Assembly (NCBI GenBank): GCA_964460845.1
Contig: CAYWRZ010000025.1
Location: forward strand, 1-31,445
DNA length: 31,445 bases
Direction of reading: 5' to 3'
Source of the DNA: CAYWRZ01 sp964460845
Lineage (GTDB): Bacteria; Bacteroidota; Bacteroidia; Flavobacteriales_D; UBA2798
Position numbers and translations under genes: made by a program. This document shows, piece by piece, positions 1 to 9,507 of the stretch. The notes under the pieces are model-generated. The model had not been told where the DNA came from. It made no database searches and saw only the letters and a program-made list of their open reading frames with translations. The stretch's first letter is position 1; each line of letters starts with the position of its first letter.

Positions 1-223
1 ATGCGGTGAACCACTTGCGAACTACTTGTCAGGTATGAACTACTTATGTCATTTTCTTTGTATGATTTTTGTGTTTTTGTTAGAACGAAAGCCCAGTATT
101 ACCGGGGCAATCGACCAAAGTACAAAACAGATTCATACAAAAGATCGAACCTTCATAATGGCCAAAAGTTGGCAAAGTTGTAAGCAGTCTAATCAGGATG
201 TCAAGGAACAGAAAACGTAAATT
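1..223. other. Left-edge AT-rich stretch without a recognisable gene
   Basis: This stretch lies downstream of the last gene of the minus-strand operon. A 64-codon plus-strand frame (26-220) has no recognisable domain and is probably not a gene. The nonamer gaactactt occurs twice (20-28 and 38-46), and a small inverted repeat (GCCAA-AAG-TTGGC, 161-173) is present without a T-run, so it is not a convincing terminator. Downstream regions of RHS toxin genes often hold orphan tips or mobile-element remnants, but nothing here can be assigned. Confidence 0.4.
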
Positions 224-973
224 TTATTTAATGAACAAAATCTTTTCAAACGGTAAACTAAAGTATATTTCTACTTCTCCATCAAGATTTACATTTTCTG
301 GTGGAGTTTCGTTAGTGAGTTTTATATATTCTTTTACAGGGAAAGCTTTTACAAGTTTAAATATTCCTTTTATGTAAACAACTCCTTTCCCAAATTCTTT
401 TAAATCAACATTTATTTTATTTGAACTTAGCTTTTTTGTTTTAAAAATCAGGTTATTATCATAAAGATAGAAGTCTTTATTTTTATGGGTGTACTGAACC
501 TCTGTTAGTTTGTAGTAATCGTTAATCCAAATAGGATATTTTTGTTCAGTGTCATATATAGTATCTATTCTCGATGTGATATTTGAGTATAAACTACTTT
601 CTTTTATTGTCCCATCTTGATTATAGACGATTACGTCAGCGCGTTTATATTCGTTTCCATTTTCAAGTTCTTTTAATTTAATGAATCGACGTTTGGTTTC
701 AAGTACTCCATTTGTGTCAAATTCAGAAATGAAGCCATAAACACTATCGCTCCTGAAATGTTCTATTAATTTTATGTTCCCGTTTTCATAATAAGTAGAA
801 CGCTGCCCTTCGTTCTTTCCGTCTCTAATTTCTGTAATGTCTTTAATACTCCCGTTTTCATAATAGCTTTCCAGCTTTTGGGGCTTATTATTCTCTTCAA
901 CATTATTCTTCTCTGTTGAACAAGAAAAAATGAGGAATAACGAAATAATATAAATATTCTTTTTTTTATTCAT
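224..973 (-). CDS. MORN/YwqK-like repeat lipoprotein, candidate RHS immunity protein
   Basis: The start chosen is the ATG at 973, giving 249 residues beginning MNKKKNIYIISLFLIFSC, a lipoprotein signal with a lipobox-like LIFSC. An upstream in-frame ATG at 1012 would add 13 residues and spoil the signal. Residues about 35-130 hold three or four degenerate repeats of about 23 residues with the pattern YYENGxIK / FDTNGVLE / YNQDGTIK, typical of the MORN_2 (YwqK 'antitoxin') family. The rest is unassigned. The gene overlaps the RHS stop codon by 8 bases (ATGAATAA), so its translation is probably coupled to that of the RHS protein. Family knowledge and position suggest a membrane-anchored immunity protein against the RHS tip; this is inference. 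Base composition is AT-rich (18 of 60 G+C in bases 301-360), like the RHS tip and unlike the rest of the operon. Confidence 0.8.
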   Translation of the reverse strand: MNKKKNIYIISLFLIFSCSTEKNNVEENNKPQKLESYYENGSIKDITEIRDGKNEGQRSTYYENGNIKLIEHFRSDSVYGFISEFDTNGVLETKRRFIKLKELENGNEYKRADVIVYNQDGTIKESSLYSNITSRIDTIYDTEQKYPIWINDYYKLTEVQYTHKNKDFYLYDNNLIFKTKKLSSNKINVDLKEFGKGVVYIKGIFKLVKAFPVKEYIKLTNETPPENVNLDGEVEIYFSLPFEKILFIK

Positions 974-3900
974 CAGCTTGATTAACGCTTTTCGGTTGCA
1001 ATTCTTCTTCATATTCTTCTTTTGTTATTTCTCTGGAAGTTCCTGACGGAGAATGCCATCCTCCCTTATCTCCTTTTCGGTAGCTGTCAACAGAACCATC
1101 GTGATTATATATTGGCCAAACAGTTGAGTCTTTTTCTACTGAAAACAGTTCCATGTTTAGCAATCTTTGAGGATAACTAACTGTTTTTTCTCCTGGTGTA
1201 GGTGTTGTTTTTTCTGTTTTTTCAGGAATTTCTTCTGTTTGAGCTGCATCGATTATTTTTCCTGCATCTTCACTTTTCTTATACTCTACTTCGGGTCTTA
1301 GTACTTTCCTTTCAGCAACTTTTTTGAAACGACTTAACATTAAACTCCATACCCCACTATTTAAATCAATAGTTACATCAGATTTTCCTTTCCGAGCCCA
1401 ATCTTGGGAAGCATTACCCCAAATTGACACACCGTTAAATTCAAACGATCTTCTGTCATCTTTCCAACCCCATATGTTTTCCATAATATACCCCATGTCA
1501 TTTCCAAAGAAGAAGAGCACTCTTCCATCAGTTATTTCAGTCATGGATTCATTAAGAGTAACAGTTGCGTAGTTGACGCTAATCATATTTGCATCATCTA
1601 CGGTTAACTTGACAAGCATAGGTTCTTTAACACCTTGCACTTTGACCTCTATATACCAATAATGGTCTTTCCCTCCAACGTCTATTCTTGATGTGGGAAT
1701 ATTTGCAGCATAGTTATATGGAGATAGCCCTGCATATTTATTTCTTAGTGGATCAATAGACCACCAGCGCCCGATTCTCGGGTCGTACATCCTTGCTCCA
1801 AAGTCGTAACTATTTCCTGTGCCTTTCAGTTCATCGTCTTTCTCCATTCCTGAGATACCATACCTATAATTATGCCCTGCGGCTGTTTCGAAGCGTCCCG
1901 GCATTTGCATTCCGAAGGGATAGTAGTCGGAGTAGGATTTAATATCAGCCTGGTAAAAGCTGACATTCCCTGAGCTGGATATTTCCTGTGGGATAGCCCG
2001 GTCGGAGACGGTGCTGATTACATGTTGTAAGGGGGTGGTGAGTTCGTATGTTCTTAGTCCGGTCATTCGTTGGGCTTCTCCGTTGTGGATTCGTGAAGCG
2101 GTATAGTCAGGTATTTCAATATCCCCTTTCAGACCAAAGAGCGTTTCGCCGGTAGTCGGGTCCAAATCCATTTCAGCGGTAAAAGGAATTTGCTTTTCCA
2201 TATCCAGCCCTAAGTTACCGATTCTTGCGCTTCCGTAAATAGTTTGGTCAGATAATTTTAATAGTGCCACAAAATCCTCTTGTCCACCGCCAAAAGGCTG
2301 CGCAAAGGTCATTTCCTCAATAGCCATCACATTGCCCTGCGCATCGCGGGTGTAGAAGGTGTATTTCCAGTCTTTTTCCGACTTGAGGTCGCCGTTGCTC
2401 TCTTTGGGTTTTACAATCTTGATAACCCGTTGCCCGAGTGCATCGTAGCGGAACTCCAAATCGTCTTTGGTGCTGCCTGTGGTTCGTATCACTTTGCGCA
2501 CTTTTCCACGCACATCCCATTCGATCAAGTCAATTTCTTCCGCCACATCCTGTACCAGGTTGCCCATAGGGTCATATCTGTAGTTGCGGGTGGTTTGTCC
2601 GCTTTTCAGGTCAATGCCGAAGGGGTTTCCACTCACGGCATCGCTCACATAATCGAGCTTATTGGTGCCGTTAATGTAGTGATAGCTAAAATCGTCCATT
2701 GCAGGCGAGCCGCCGTAACCGTTACGCAGCAGGGTGAGTATGTTGCCGTTGGCATCGTAGCTATATTGCTCCTTGTAATTGTGGCCGGTAGTGGCATTTC
2801 CATAACCACTCGTGGTGGCCCAGGCTTCCATGCTTTTAATCCGGTTAAGCTGGTCGTACTCGTACAGGTAGGCGGTAAGCTCAAGAGGCGTATGGTCAAG
2901 CTTACGCAAAGCCAATGCCGTATGCCGTATGTTGCCGTTAAAGAGTTCCTTACCGGGGCTGCCTGCGTTAAGGTTGGCAATGTCGTTCAGGAAATACTGG
3001 CCATAGGGTCGTATGGCGTTGTAATCGTTGTCGTAATAGCCGATGCTGTACCCGAAGGCATCGCGGGCCACCATATTGTGAATTTCCCAATGGTTAGAGA
3101 AGTAAGGATAATCAGGTTCGTTGCCGATATTCACTCCGTCTTTTCCCATATCCAAGTCGGGTTCAAGCAGGTTGCTGTTTACGCCCTTTATCCAGCCTTG
3201 TAGGGTATAAGCGTAATCGAGTCCCTGTACTTTTTTCTCTCCGATTTCGGTACGTCCCAATGGGCCATGCAGGTAATAAAAATACTTGGCATCCATGTCC
3301 CAGATAAGCGAATCTTTGCTGGTCTGTACGTGGGTGAGCCTGTTGTCGGCATCGTACAGGTACTGATGATAAAACTCGTCATACTGTCCCGGCTGGTAAA
3401 TTACGCGATGCACGTTGCCCGATACGAGATCGTATTCGTACTGCATCCGTTTTACCGATTGTCCGAACTCTTCCAGCTTCTTGTTTTCCTGTACCAGCTC
3501 ATTTACGTTGCCGTGCACATCGTAGCTGTAATGCGAGGCAAAGCGGTAAGTGGTATCGGTCGAAAGTTCTTTGTAATACGTCGAGGCTACGCGGTTACGC
3601 AGGTATTGCTGGCCTTCGGCAAAAAGATCATTTGCGTCGTTAGAGAGCGGCTCGTCGTACTGCGTATAGCTTACCTGCTCGCGCTCGGTGCTGCCCACCC
3701 ATACAGTGGGCCAAAAATCGTTGTTGAGCTGTGCTGCGGTGGGGAAGTCCGCGCGAACCTGTCCCGCTTCGGTAATGCGCCCCAGTTCATCATATACGGT
3801 ATAGCTGAAATATGCTTCCATCAGTTGTCGGGCATCGGCCGAGGCTTTGATACGACCCAGGTTATCATACCAGAAAAGCTGAGAGAACGAGCCCGAGTAG

Positions 3901-6900
3901 AACGTTTCCGCAAGGCTTCCCGGGCCTCCTGACGGTGAGCCTACGCACATCACCTGCTGGCTCGACGGAGCCACGGCAATGGCAGAATACACGGCATCGC
4001 CCATGCTATTGTCGTACCAGGTGTCGCCTCCGTCCAAAGTGGCATACAGAGATCCTGTCCCGTTGAACGGGCCGTTGTATTCAATGAGGCTGGCGTACCC
4101 GCGCAACGGCGATACAAAAGCCACATCGGTAACAGTGCTGCTCACCGAAGGCAGCAGGTTCACGCTCCATACCGGAGTGCTCAGCACGTTTTCGGCTTTG
4201 TACAGCAGTACATCGGTTCCGTCGGTTCCGCCTACTATTACGGTGGTAGAACTGAGTACTTCAATGGCGTTCAGTTGCGCAGGATTTACGTTAAAATTCA
4301 GATCGGTAGGGTTATCTATATCGTCGATCGAATAGGCAAATACTTTACCCGTGCTTCCGTTTTGTCCGGCGGCGTATATTTTTCCGCCCGGAGCCTTGCC
4401 CAGCGCACGGAAATCGGCAGTAGAAGTAGCGGTCGAGGCGGTGCCGTTGAGTGTGCTGCCATCGTATTCAAGTAAAATCAAGGCGCCGTTATTACCGGCT
4501 GCTGCGGCTTTGGGAGTAGCGCCGGCTTCCAGTGTCACTACTTCAAAAAGCGGCTTGCCTATGCTTGTATAGGCGCTCAAGAAAGGTGAACTTTCACGCA
4601 GATCGTAATACCACACTACACCATCGCTGCCCGTATTGCCTGCTACAAATCCGCGGTCGGCATCGATCACGCTTACGGATTGGGGAGAAAATCCGCCGGG
4701 CAGACTATACATGGTCCAGCTTTGTCCGCTGTTGGAAGTAAATCGCAGTGCGTTGTTCGAGACTGTCACTCCGGTGCCGGTACTGCTCAGGCTCACATCG
4801 GTTACGTTCCCTAATCCGAGAAAGTGAGAGGTATGCCCCGATTCGGTAAGTTTTGAAGCATCGGGCATATATTGCGCAGTTACCTGGTTCAGCGTGTTGT
4901 AACGGTAACCGCTCACAAAGCTGTGCAGGGGGCGTATAAAATCGTGTGCATCAGGGGCTGCACGATAGGCTTCCGTATCGGCAATACCGCCGCTGTTCAG
5001 CACGGCTACACCTTCCGGAGGCACGGTACGTGTCAGGTTACCCGCCTGATCATAGTAGTACAGTGTAAAATGGTATTCGTGGTCGATAAATTCTACGGTA
5101 AAGCGTTCCTGTAGCGTAGTACGCTGCATACATTGGTTTTCGTACTGTGCGATAAATTCGCTCACCTTCATATCGATCAGGTAACGGTAATGTTGTTCGG
5201 CCGCATAATAGGCCAGCTCGGTGGCCTGTGGATCTTCTTCGCAGGCGATAGGTTCGTTGCTGCAATTTCTATTCAATACCCAGGGAATGGCGGGCGAGAA
5301 CGGCTCGCCTTTCTCACATTGCGCGTACCAGTTTTCGACAGTCGATGTAGTCACAAAGCTCAGCCCGAACGCATCGTTATAGATAGCGGCTAAGAGGCTA
5401 CAGGCAGTGGCAAAGTTTACCTCTTCTTGTAACATCATCAGCTCAAGCTGCTGTTTTAGATCCGTGCAAAAGCAATCGCTGTAAATGGCGCAGGTATCGG
5501 GTTTGTCGGCGCCGCCGTCGAGCATGCCGATAGGACCAATGGGGCCTTCTACCCCGCAGCGCCCACCAATTATATAGCCGTTGTAGAGGCTGCCGTAGGG
5601 CGAGCGGATTTCTACCAGTGTGCCTTGTGCCACAGCGGTGTAGTCCGGTACGGAGGGGAAGCTGTTAATGGCCTCGGCCACTTTTTCGGCCAGTAGCACA
5701 GGGTCGGTGCAATATTCGCTCCAGGGTGCGGCGTTGAAATTGATACTCGGTGCGACCTGTACGCCGTTTATCATCAGTTCTGCATCGGTACATTGCTCCT
5801 GGCAGTTTATAAGGGTTACGTCAAACAGGAACCAGGCATAGCTCCCGCTACAGGGCTCCATAAGGGTGTCCAGTTGTGTCCCGAAAGCAGGATTGGCTAT
5901 ATGCGTAATCAGCGAGGTGGCATCGGGTACGCGTATATAAAAACCGTTGGTCTTTTCTTCGCTGTTCCCACAGTCCACATCAGCTACCAAGTCGGGGGGT
6001 AAGCTGATATCACAGATATAGTGGCAGTTCAACGACACTTTGTATTCGTCGATAAGCGTGTGTTTGGCGCCCAGGTACAAACCGCGAAAAATTCTCCATG
6101 CCTCATCTTCGCAACCCGAAGTACAACCCGAAGAGGTGACTATCGAGGTAGCGTTTTGCCAAAGGCAGCCCGATTGTGTGAGTGCGTTAAAAGCGTTGGT
6201 ACGCTGGCCGTTGGTCGCATAAGAAGCAAAGAAAGGATCGGGAGCAGAAGGCCTGTCCATAGGGTAAGCGGTATTGACACCAATTACAAAGTTGCCGCAG
6301 CTCAGCGAAAAGCCGGCGGGCAAAAAGCCCGCAGCCTGTGCGCCGTTGTACGTGTCGATCCCCATCATATCCAAATCCCATTGTTGCGAAGCTTTAAGCG
6401 TTTCGCAGACGCTGTAATGGCAGTATTCGGGGTGCGCGTTGACATACACATCCACCCATGCCGGTTCCCAGTTGGCACGTACATCGTTCCAGTTGTCGAT
6501 ACCGCTGCCAAACTGCGTATTGAACCAGCTCGTATTGGTACGCGAGGTGACATACGTATGCAGCCATCCGTCGTTGGGCGACGCCGCGCTTCCAGCCGTC
6601 AGGTTGTCGAAATATTGCCCGCCGGGGCTCAGATCTTGCTTCAGTTGCGCCAGCAATATATGACACTTCGCTACAGCCTGGGGGGCACATTCGTCTTCTT
6701 CACAAGCCTCGGGATATAAAGTGCAATAATCGGCACAGTTGGCACAAGCCGTCCAGTCGATAGCATCCTGATAGCTCTCTATGATATCATCAATGTTGAA
6801 GCAGTTGCCCGGCAGCGACTGCCGGAAATTTTCTACCGCCGCATCCATTGCCGCCTGATTCAGCGAAAGCGTTTTGTGCAGGGTATAAACGCCCGCTTCG

Positions 6901-8804
6901 CTAAAAGTCACTTTCATCTCCAATTCCAGGGGCATGCTGTTCACGTTAATTACCTGCGTAAGGTGCAGGTACTGCGGGTTGTTTTCACTTCTACCGTCTT
7001 CGTAGATAGCTTCATTACAGTCGTCAAAAAGTGAAATCAGCAGATCGTAGGTGCAGTCTCCACCGGCTATACCGCACAGTGCTTCGTATTCGGCAGCAGT
7101 CATTTCATAGCGGAACGTGTGCAGCCCCGGTGCTTCTACTAAGAAATTGGTATGCACGCGATAGGCTTTTTCGCTGGGAACCCAGGCATTCACATTGGCG
7201 AAGCTGAGCTGCATTGGTGCAGGAGCAAGGTTAGAAGCCAGGCGATCGAGGCTTTCAGGACTTGGACCCGAAAGACTTGTGGCAATCGTTTTTCCCGACA
7301 AATCCTGATAGCTCAGACTGAGCTGTCCGTTGGCATCTTTCACCGCATTTACCCGGTAATGATGCGCATAGCCTACCTCATTACCGAAAAGCCTGTCGAG
7401 CTTTTCCTGTGCGGGTGCTGCGTAGAAATATTCGGTTTCGTGATCTCCCCCCAGCTTATGCGTAATGCCCACACCCGATTGGGCCTTCACTCTGCCGTCG
7501 CGTCCGTAAGCCGTGCGGGTGTATGGGTATCCCCAGGATTCGGGCAGGTAAGCATAAAAGCCTTCGGTAAACGTATTCAGTTCAGAATAATAATGGGCGG
7601 CGCCTTCTTCATTACCGAGCGTCAAATCTTCCTGCGCACATTCCGAAGCATCGGGATCAAAATCCGCTTTGAGCAGCGCCGTCTGGTTGCTGTTCAGGCT
7701 GAACGCTTCGTAGAATTTCAGGTGCGTCGAATACAGCGAAGAAGGCGAGGGCAGTGTTTGCAAGGCGGCACGTCCTTCGTAATCGTAAAACTGCTCTCCG
7801 ACCAGTGCCACCTGATCGCTGTTGTTACGGGTAATGCTTTGCCGGTTACGTCCGCTGCCGTCAAAAAAGGACAGCACTTCTTTTACTTTTCCTTCTTCGG
7901 CAAATACGGCCTGATAGGTCCAGTTTTTAGACGGTTCCCGGTTTTCGACCGCTATCTGATTTGAGAGGCTGTTGCTCCACAGCCCTTCCAGACGGTGCGA
8001 AAGATTGGAACCCTGTCGGCCTACATGGCGCACGCGGTAAAACAGGGTGCCTTTGTCATATACAAGGTTAAGGGTGTAAAAATTTTGTGAAAGGGTAACG
8101 CGTGTATAATCATTGTCGGCAATATCGGAAGGTTGCGTGGGGCGATCGCTGCATTCCTCGCACGAGAAATACCATTCCAGCTCATATTCTTCGGCACCCA
8201 ACACATAAGGCCAGTAAATTTCGGCCTGTAAGCCTTCGTTGTCGAGCATACGGTGCGCCGCTACGGGAGCCACATCAGGGTCGAGGTCAAAACAGCGTTC
8301 TACTTCCAGCTCTAAAGTCAGGAAAATATCGGCCGGAATGGGCTGCCCGTTCAATGCTCCGCTTTGCGTAAGGATGTTTACGTTGCGTACCTTATAGCGA
8401 GAGGCACCGGTAAAGGTGTACACCTGCTCGTCGATATAGGTAGCGGTCGAGCCCGAAGCACTGGCGTAAGTCAGTCCGAGCTCTATACCGTTGAGCGTAC
8501 CCAAAAAATTACCTGCGGCATCCCAGCGATCAATGTCGAAACGGATCTTAAAGGCCCAGTCCGAAGTATAGTATTTCAGCAACTGCTCGGTATAGTGCAG
8601 CCTTACCTTGGCACGCGTACCCAATTCGGTACGTGCGGGCGAAGTTTGCAGATAAAATTCATCGGCCAGCGTTTGTTCGCCGTAAATGCGGGTACCGTTG
8701 CGGTAAGTGCTGTACACCGTATGGTGCGAAAAACCGATTTCCGCAATAAAAAGCAGGCTCAGCAGGGCAAAAAGCCTGAACAGGGAGGAAGCGGCGTTAT
8801 TCAT
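966..8804 (-). CDS. Giant secreted RHS/YD-repeat protein with inserted beta-propeller and variable C-terminal tip
   Basis: This 2,612-residue protein starts with a Sec signal (residues 1-26, ending IGFS). Next come a fibronectin-like segment (about 185-270), a DUF6443-like segment typical of Bacteroidota RHS proteins (about 295-340, FFDGSGRNRQ), and a long cysteine-rich region (about 570-1190). An Asp-box/YCF48-like propeller follows (about 1318-1638; motifs SxDGGxTW-like and GFVAGNTG), then YD repeats (about 1640-2300). The RHS-associated core signature is near 2330-2370 (YDFGARMYDPRIGRWWSIDP). The last ~237 residues, after GGKDHYW, are an unrecognised tip. RHS repeats of known proteins form a hollow shell enclosing a toxic C-terminus; such a role here is inferred. 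DNA for the tip is AT-rich (26/60 G+C at 1381-1440 against 36/60 at 4981-5040), a sign of tip exchange. The start overlaps the preceding gene by 8 bases and the end overlaps the candidate immunity gene by 8. Confidence 0.93.
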   Translation of the reverse strand: MNNAASSLFRLFALLSLLFIAEIGFSHHTVYSTYRNGTRIYGEQTLADEFYLQTSPARTELGTRAKVRLHYTEQLLKYYTSDWAFKIRFDIDRWDAAGNFLGTLNGIELGLTYASASGSTATYIDEQVYTFTGASRYKVRNVNILTQSGALNGQPIPADIFLTLELEVERCFDLDPDVAPVAAHRMLDNEGLQAEIYWPYVLGAEEYELEWYFSCEECSDRPTQPSDIADNDYTRVTLSQNFYTLNLVYDKGTLFYRVRHVGRQGSNLSHRLEGLWSNSLSNQIAVENREPSKNWTYQAVFAEEGKVKEVLSFFDGSGRNRQSITRNNSDQVALVGEQFYDYEGRAALQTLPSPSSLYSTHLKFYEAFSLNSNQTALLKADFDPDASECAQEDLTLGNEEGAAHYYSELNTFTEGFYAYLPESWGYPYTRTAYGRDGRVKAQSGVGITHKLGGDHETEYFYAAPAQEKLDRLFGNEVGYAHHYRVNAVKDANGQLSLSYQDLSGKTIATSLSGPSPESLDRLASNLAPAPMQLSFANVNAWVPSEKAYRVHTNFLVEAPGLHTFRYEMTAAEYEALCGIAGGDCTYDLLISLFDDCNEAIYEDGRSENNPQYLHLTQVINVNSMPLELEMKVTFSEAGVYTLHKTLSLNQAAMDAAVENFRQSLPGNCFNIDDIIESYQDAIDWTACANCADYCTLYPEACEEDECAPQAVAKCHILLAQLKQDLSPGGQYFDNLTAGSAASPNDGWLHTYVTSRTNTSWFNTQFGSGIDNWNDVRANWEPAWVDVYVNAHPEYCHYSVCETLKASQQWDLDMMGIDTYNGAQAAGFLPAGFSLSCGNFVIGVNTAYPMDRPSAPDPFFASYATNGQRTNAFNALTQSGCLWQNATSIVTSSGCTSGCEDEAWRIFRGLYLGAKHTLIDEYKVSLNCHYICDISLPPDLVADVDCGNSEEKTNGFYIRVPDATSLITHIANPAFGTQLDTLMEPCSGSYAWFLFDVTLINCQEQCTDAELMINGVQVAPSINFNAAPWSEYCTDPVLLAEKVAEAINSFPSVPDYTAVAQGTLVEIRSPYGSLYNGYIIGGRCGVEGPIGPIGMLDGGADKPDTCAIYSDCFCTDLKQQLELMMLQEEVNFATACSLLAAIYNDAFGLSFVTTSTVENWYAQCEKGEPFSPAIPWVLNRNCSNEPIACEEDPQATELAYYAAEQHYRYLIDMKVSEFIAQYENQCMQRTTLQERFTVEFIDHEYHFTLYYYDQAGNLTRTVPPEGVAVLNSGGIADTEAYRAAPDAHDFIRPLHSFVSGYRYNTLNQVTAQYMPDASKLTESGHTSHFLGLGNVTDVSLSSTGTGVTVSNNALRFTSNSGQSWTMYSLPGGFSPQSVSVIDADRGFVAGNTGSDGVVWYYDLRESSPFLSAYTSIGKPLFEVVTLEAGATPKAAAAGNNGALILLEYDGSTLNGTASTATSTADFRALGKAPGGKIYAAGQNGSTGKVFAYSIDDIDNPTDLNFNVNPAQLNAIEVLSSTTVIVGGTDGTDVLLYKAENVLSTPVWSVNLLPSVSSTVTDVAFVSPLRGYASLIEYNGPFNGTGSLYATLDGGDTWYDNSMGDAVYSAIAVAPSSQQVMCVGSPSGGPGSLAETFYSGSFSQLFWYDNLGRIKASADARQLMEAYFSYTVYDELGRITEAGQVRADFPTAAQLNNDFWPTVWVGSTEREQVSYTQYDEPLSNDANDLFAEGQQYLRNRVASTYYKELSTDTTYRFASHYSYDVHGNVNELVQENKKLEEFGQSVKRMQYEYDLVSGNVHRVIYQPGQYDEFYHQYLYDADNRLTHVQTSKDSLIWDMDAKYFYYLHGPLGRTEIGEKKVQGLDYAYTLQGWIKGVNSNLLEPDLDMGKDGVNIGNEPDYPYFSNHWEIHNMVARDAFGYSIGYYDNDYNAIRPYGQYFLNDIANLNAGSPGKELFNGNIRHTALALRKLDHTPLELTAYLYEYDQLNRIKSMEAWATTSGYGNATTGHNYKEQYSYDANGNILTLLRNGYGGSPAMDDFSYHYINGTNKLDYVSDAVSGNPFGIDLKSGQTTRNYRYDPMGNLVQDVAEEIDLIEWDVRGKVRKVIRTTGSTKDDLEFRYDALGQRVIKIVKPKESNGDLKSEKDWKYTFYTRDAQGNVMAIEEMTFAQPFGGGQEDFVALLKLSDQTIYGSARIGNLGLDMEKQIPFTAEMDLDPTTGETLFGLKGDIEIPDYTASRIHNGEAQRMTGLRTYELTTPLQHVISTVSDRAIPQEISSSGNVSFYQADIKSYSDYYPFGMQMPGRFETAAGHNYRYGISGMEKDDELKGTGNSYDFGARMYDPRIGRWWSIDPLRNKYAGLSPYNYAANIPTSRIDVGGKDHYWYIEVKVQGVKEPMLVKLTVDDANMISVNYATVTLNESMTEITDGRVLFFFGNDMGYIMENIWGWKDDRRSFEFNGVSIWGNASQDWARKGKSDVTIDLNSGVWSLMLSRFKKVAERKVLRPEVEYKKSEDAGKIIDAAQTEEIPEKTEKTTPTPGEKTVSYPQRLLNMELFSVEKDSTVWPIYNHDGSVDSYRKGDKGGWHSPSGTSREITKEEYEEELQPKSVNQADE

Positions 8805-9507
8805 ACATCAGCGTATTAAGATCGTTTCGGAGCAGTTCTACCGTATAAGTTGTGTAGGCGGGTTGAGGCACCCACTTGCCTTTTTCTTTGCGCAGGTAAG
8901 TCGAAATGGTCGGACTCTTTTCAGGAATGCGATCGGTTTGCACCCGGGTGTAGCGCACTTCCGTTTTCCAGGCACCGTAGGTTTCCCATTGGTCTTCCGG
9001 ATAGTAATACACGAAGCGTTTCAGGTAAAAACGCGTGGCGTCGATATAAATATCGAAGCGTTTCAGCTCGCCTTGTGAAGGATAAATGGAATACCCTTTC
9101 AGTCCGTCTTTTGCGCCGAGATACACGATCGAGTCGTTCGAAAAACGCAGCAGCGAATCGATGTCCGAAAGTGTGGTTTGCGTTTTGCCCGAAGTTTTGG
9201 GAGCCAGCTTCAGTGTGCGGGCTTCTTCATCCACCAGCAGCGTCCGTTTTTGTTCTTGAATTACCTGTTTTGAGCCGAAGCCCGATACCTGCCTTTTCCC
9301 TTTTTTATGGAGAAACGCTTTTCCCAGCAGCTCGGCTTTTGTGCTGTTTTTCGACGTGTACTGATACACTTCCGCTTCCATCCACAGGGTGCTATGGTTG
9401 AGGTAAAATTGCCGCAGGCGCGCAAAATCGTCGGCTATCTGCTGTGCCCTTGTATCGGGCGAAGCAGCACACAGCAGCAAAAGCAAAAATAAGGGCAGCG
9501 TTCTCAT
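8797..9507 (-). CDS. Secreted 236-aa protein, possibly LolA-like fold
   Basis: The protein has a clear Sec signal (MRTLPLFLLLLLCAASPDTRA, cut before QQ), so the mature form is periplasmic or exported. The remainder reads as alternating beta strands (LWMEAEVYQYTS, KAELLGKAFLHKKGKRQV, RTLLVDEEARTLKL), which resembles the LolA/LppX-type half-barrel of lipoprotein carriers. This is a judgement by eye, without a signature motif. It sits between the two giant genes: its ATG shares one base with the stop of the 2,029-aa gene (TAATG), and its end overlaps the RHS start by 8 bases (ATGAATAA). The coupling implies production in fixed ratio with the giants, perhaps as a periplasmic helper for export or assembly. 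It could equally be a family of unknown function confined to such operons. Confidence 0.8.
   Translation of the reverse strand: MRTLPLFLLLLLCAASPDTRAQQIADDFARLRQFYLNHSTLWMEAEVYQYTSKNSTKAELLGKAFLHKKGKRQVSGFGSKQVIQEQKRTLLVDEEARTLKLAPKTSGKTQTTLSDIDSLLRFSNDSIVYLGAKDGLKGYSIYPSQGELKRFDIYIDATRFYLKRFVYYYPEDQWETYGAWKTEVRYTRVQTDRIPEKSPTISTYLRKEKGKWVPQPAYTTYTVELLRNDLNTLMYE

Noticed and set aside
974..1012. Upstream ATG at 1012 for the YwqK-like lipoprotein
   Set aside because: It adds a charged 13-residue extension before a complete lipoprotein signal, whereas the ATG at 973 gives a canonical signal and a coupled overlap.
2280..8819. Long plus-strand frames opposite the RHS gene (for example 2280-3203, 7152-7964)
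   Set aside because: They lie antisense to a full-length gene with clear domains, carry no motif, and are expected in GC-rich antisense sequence.
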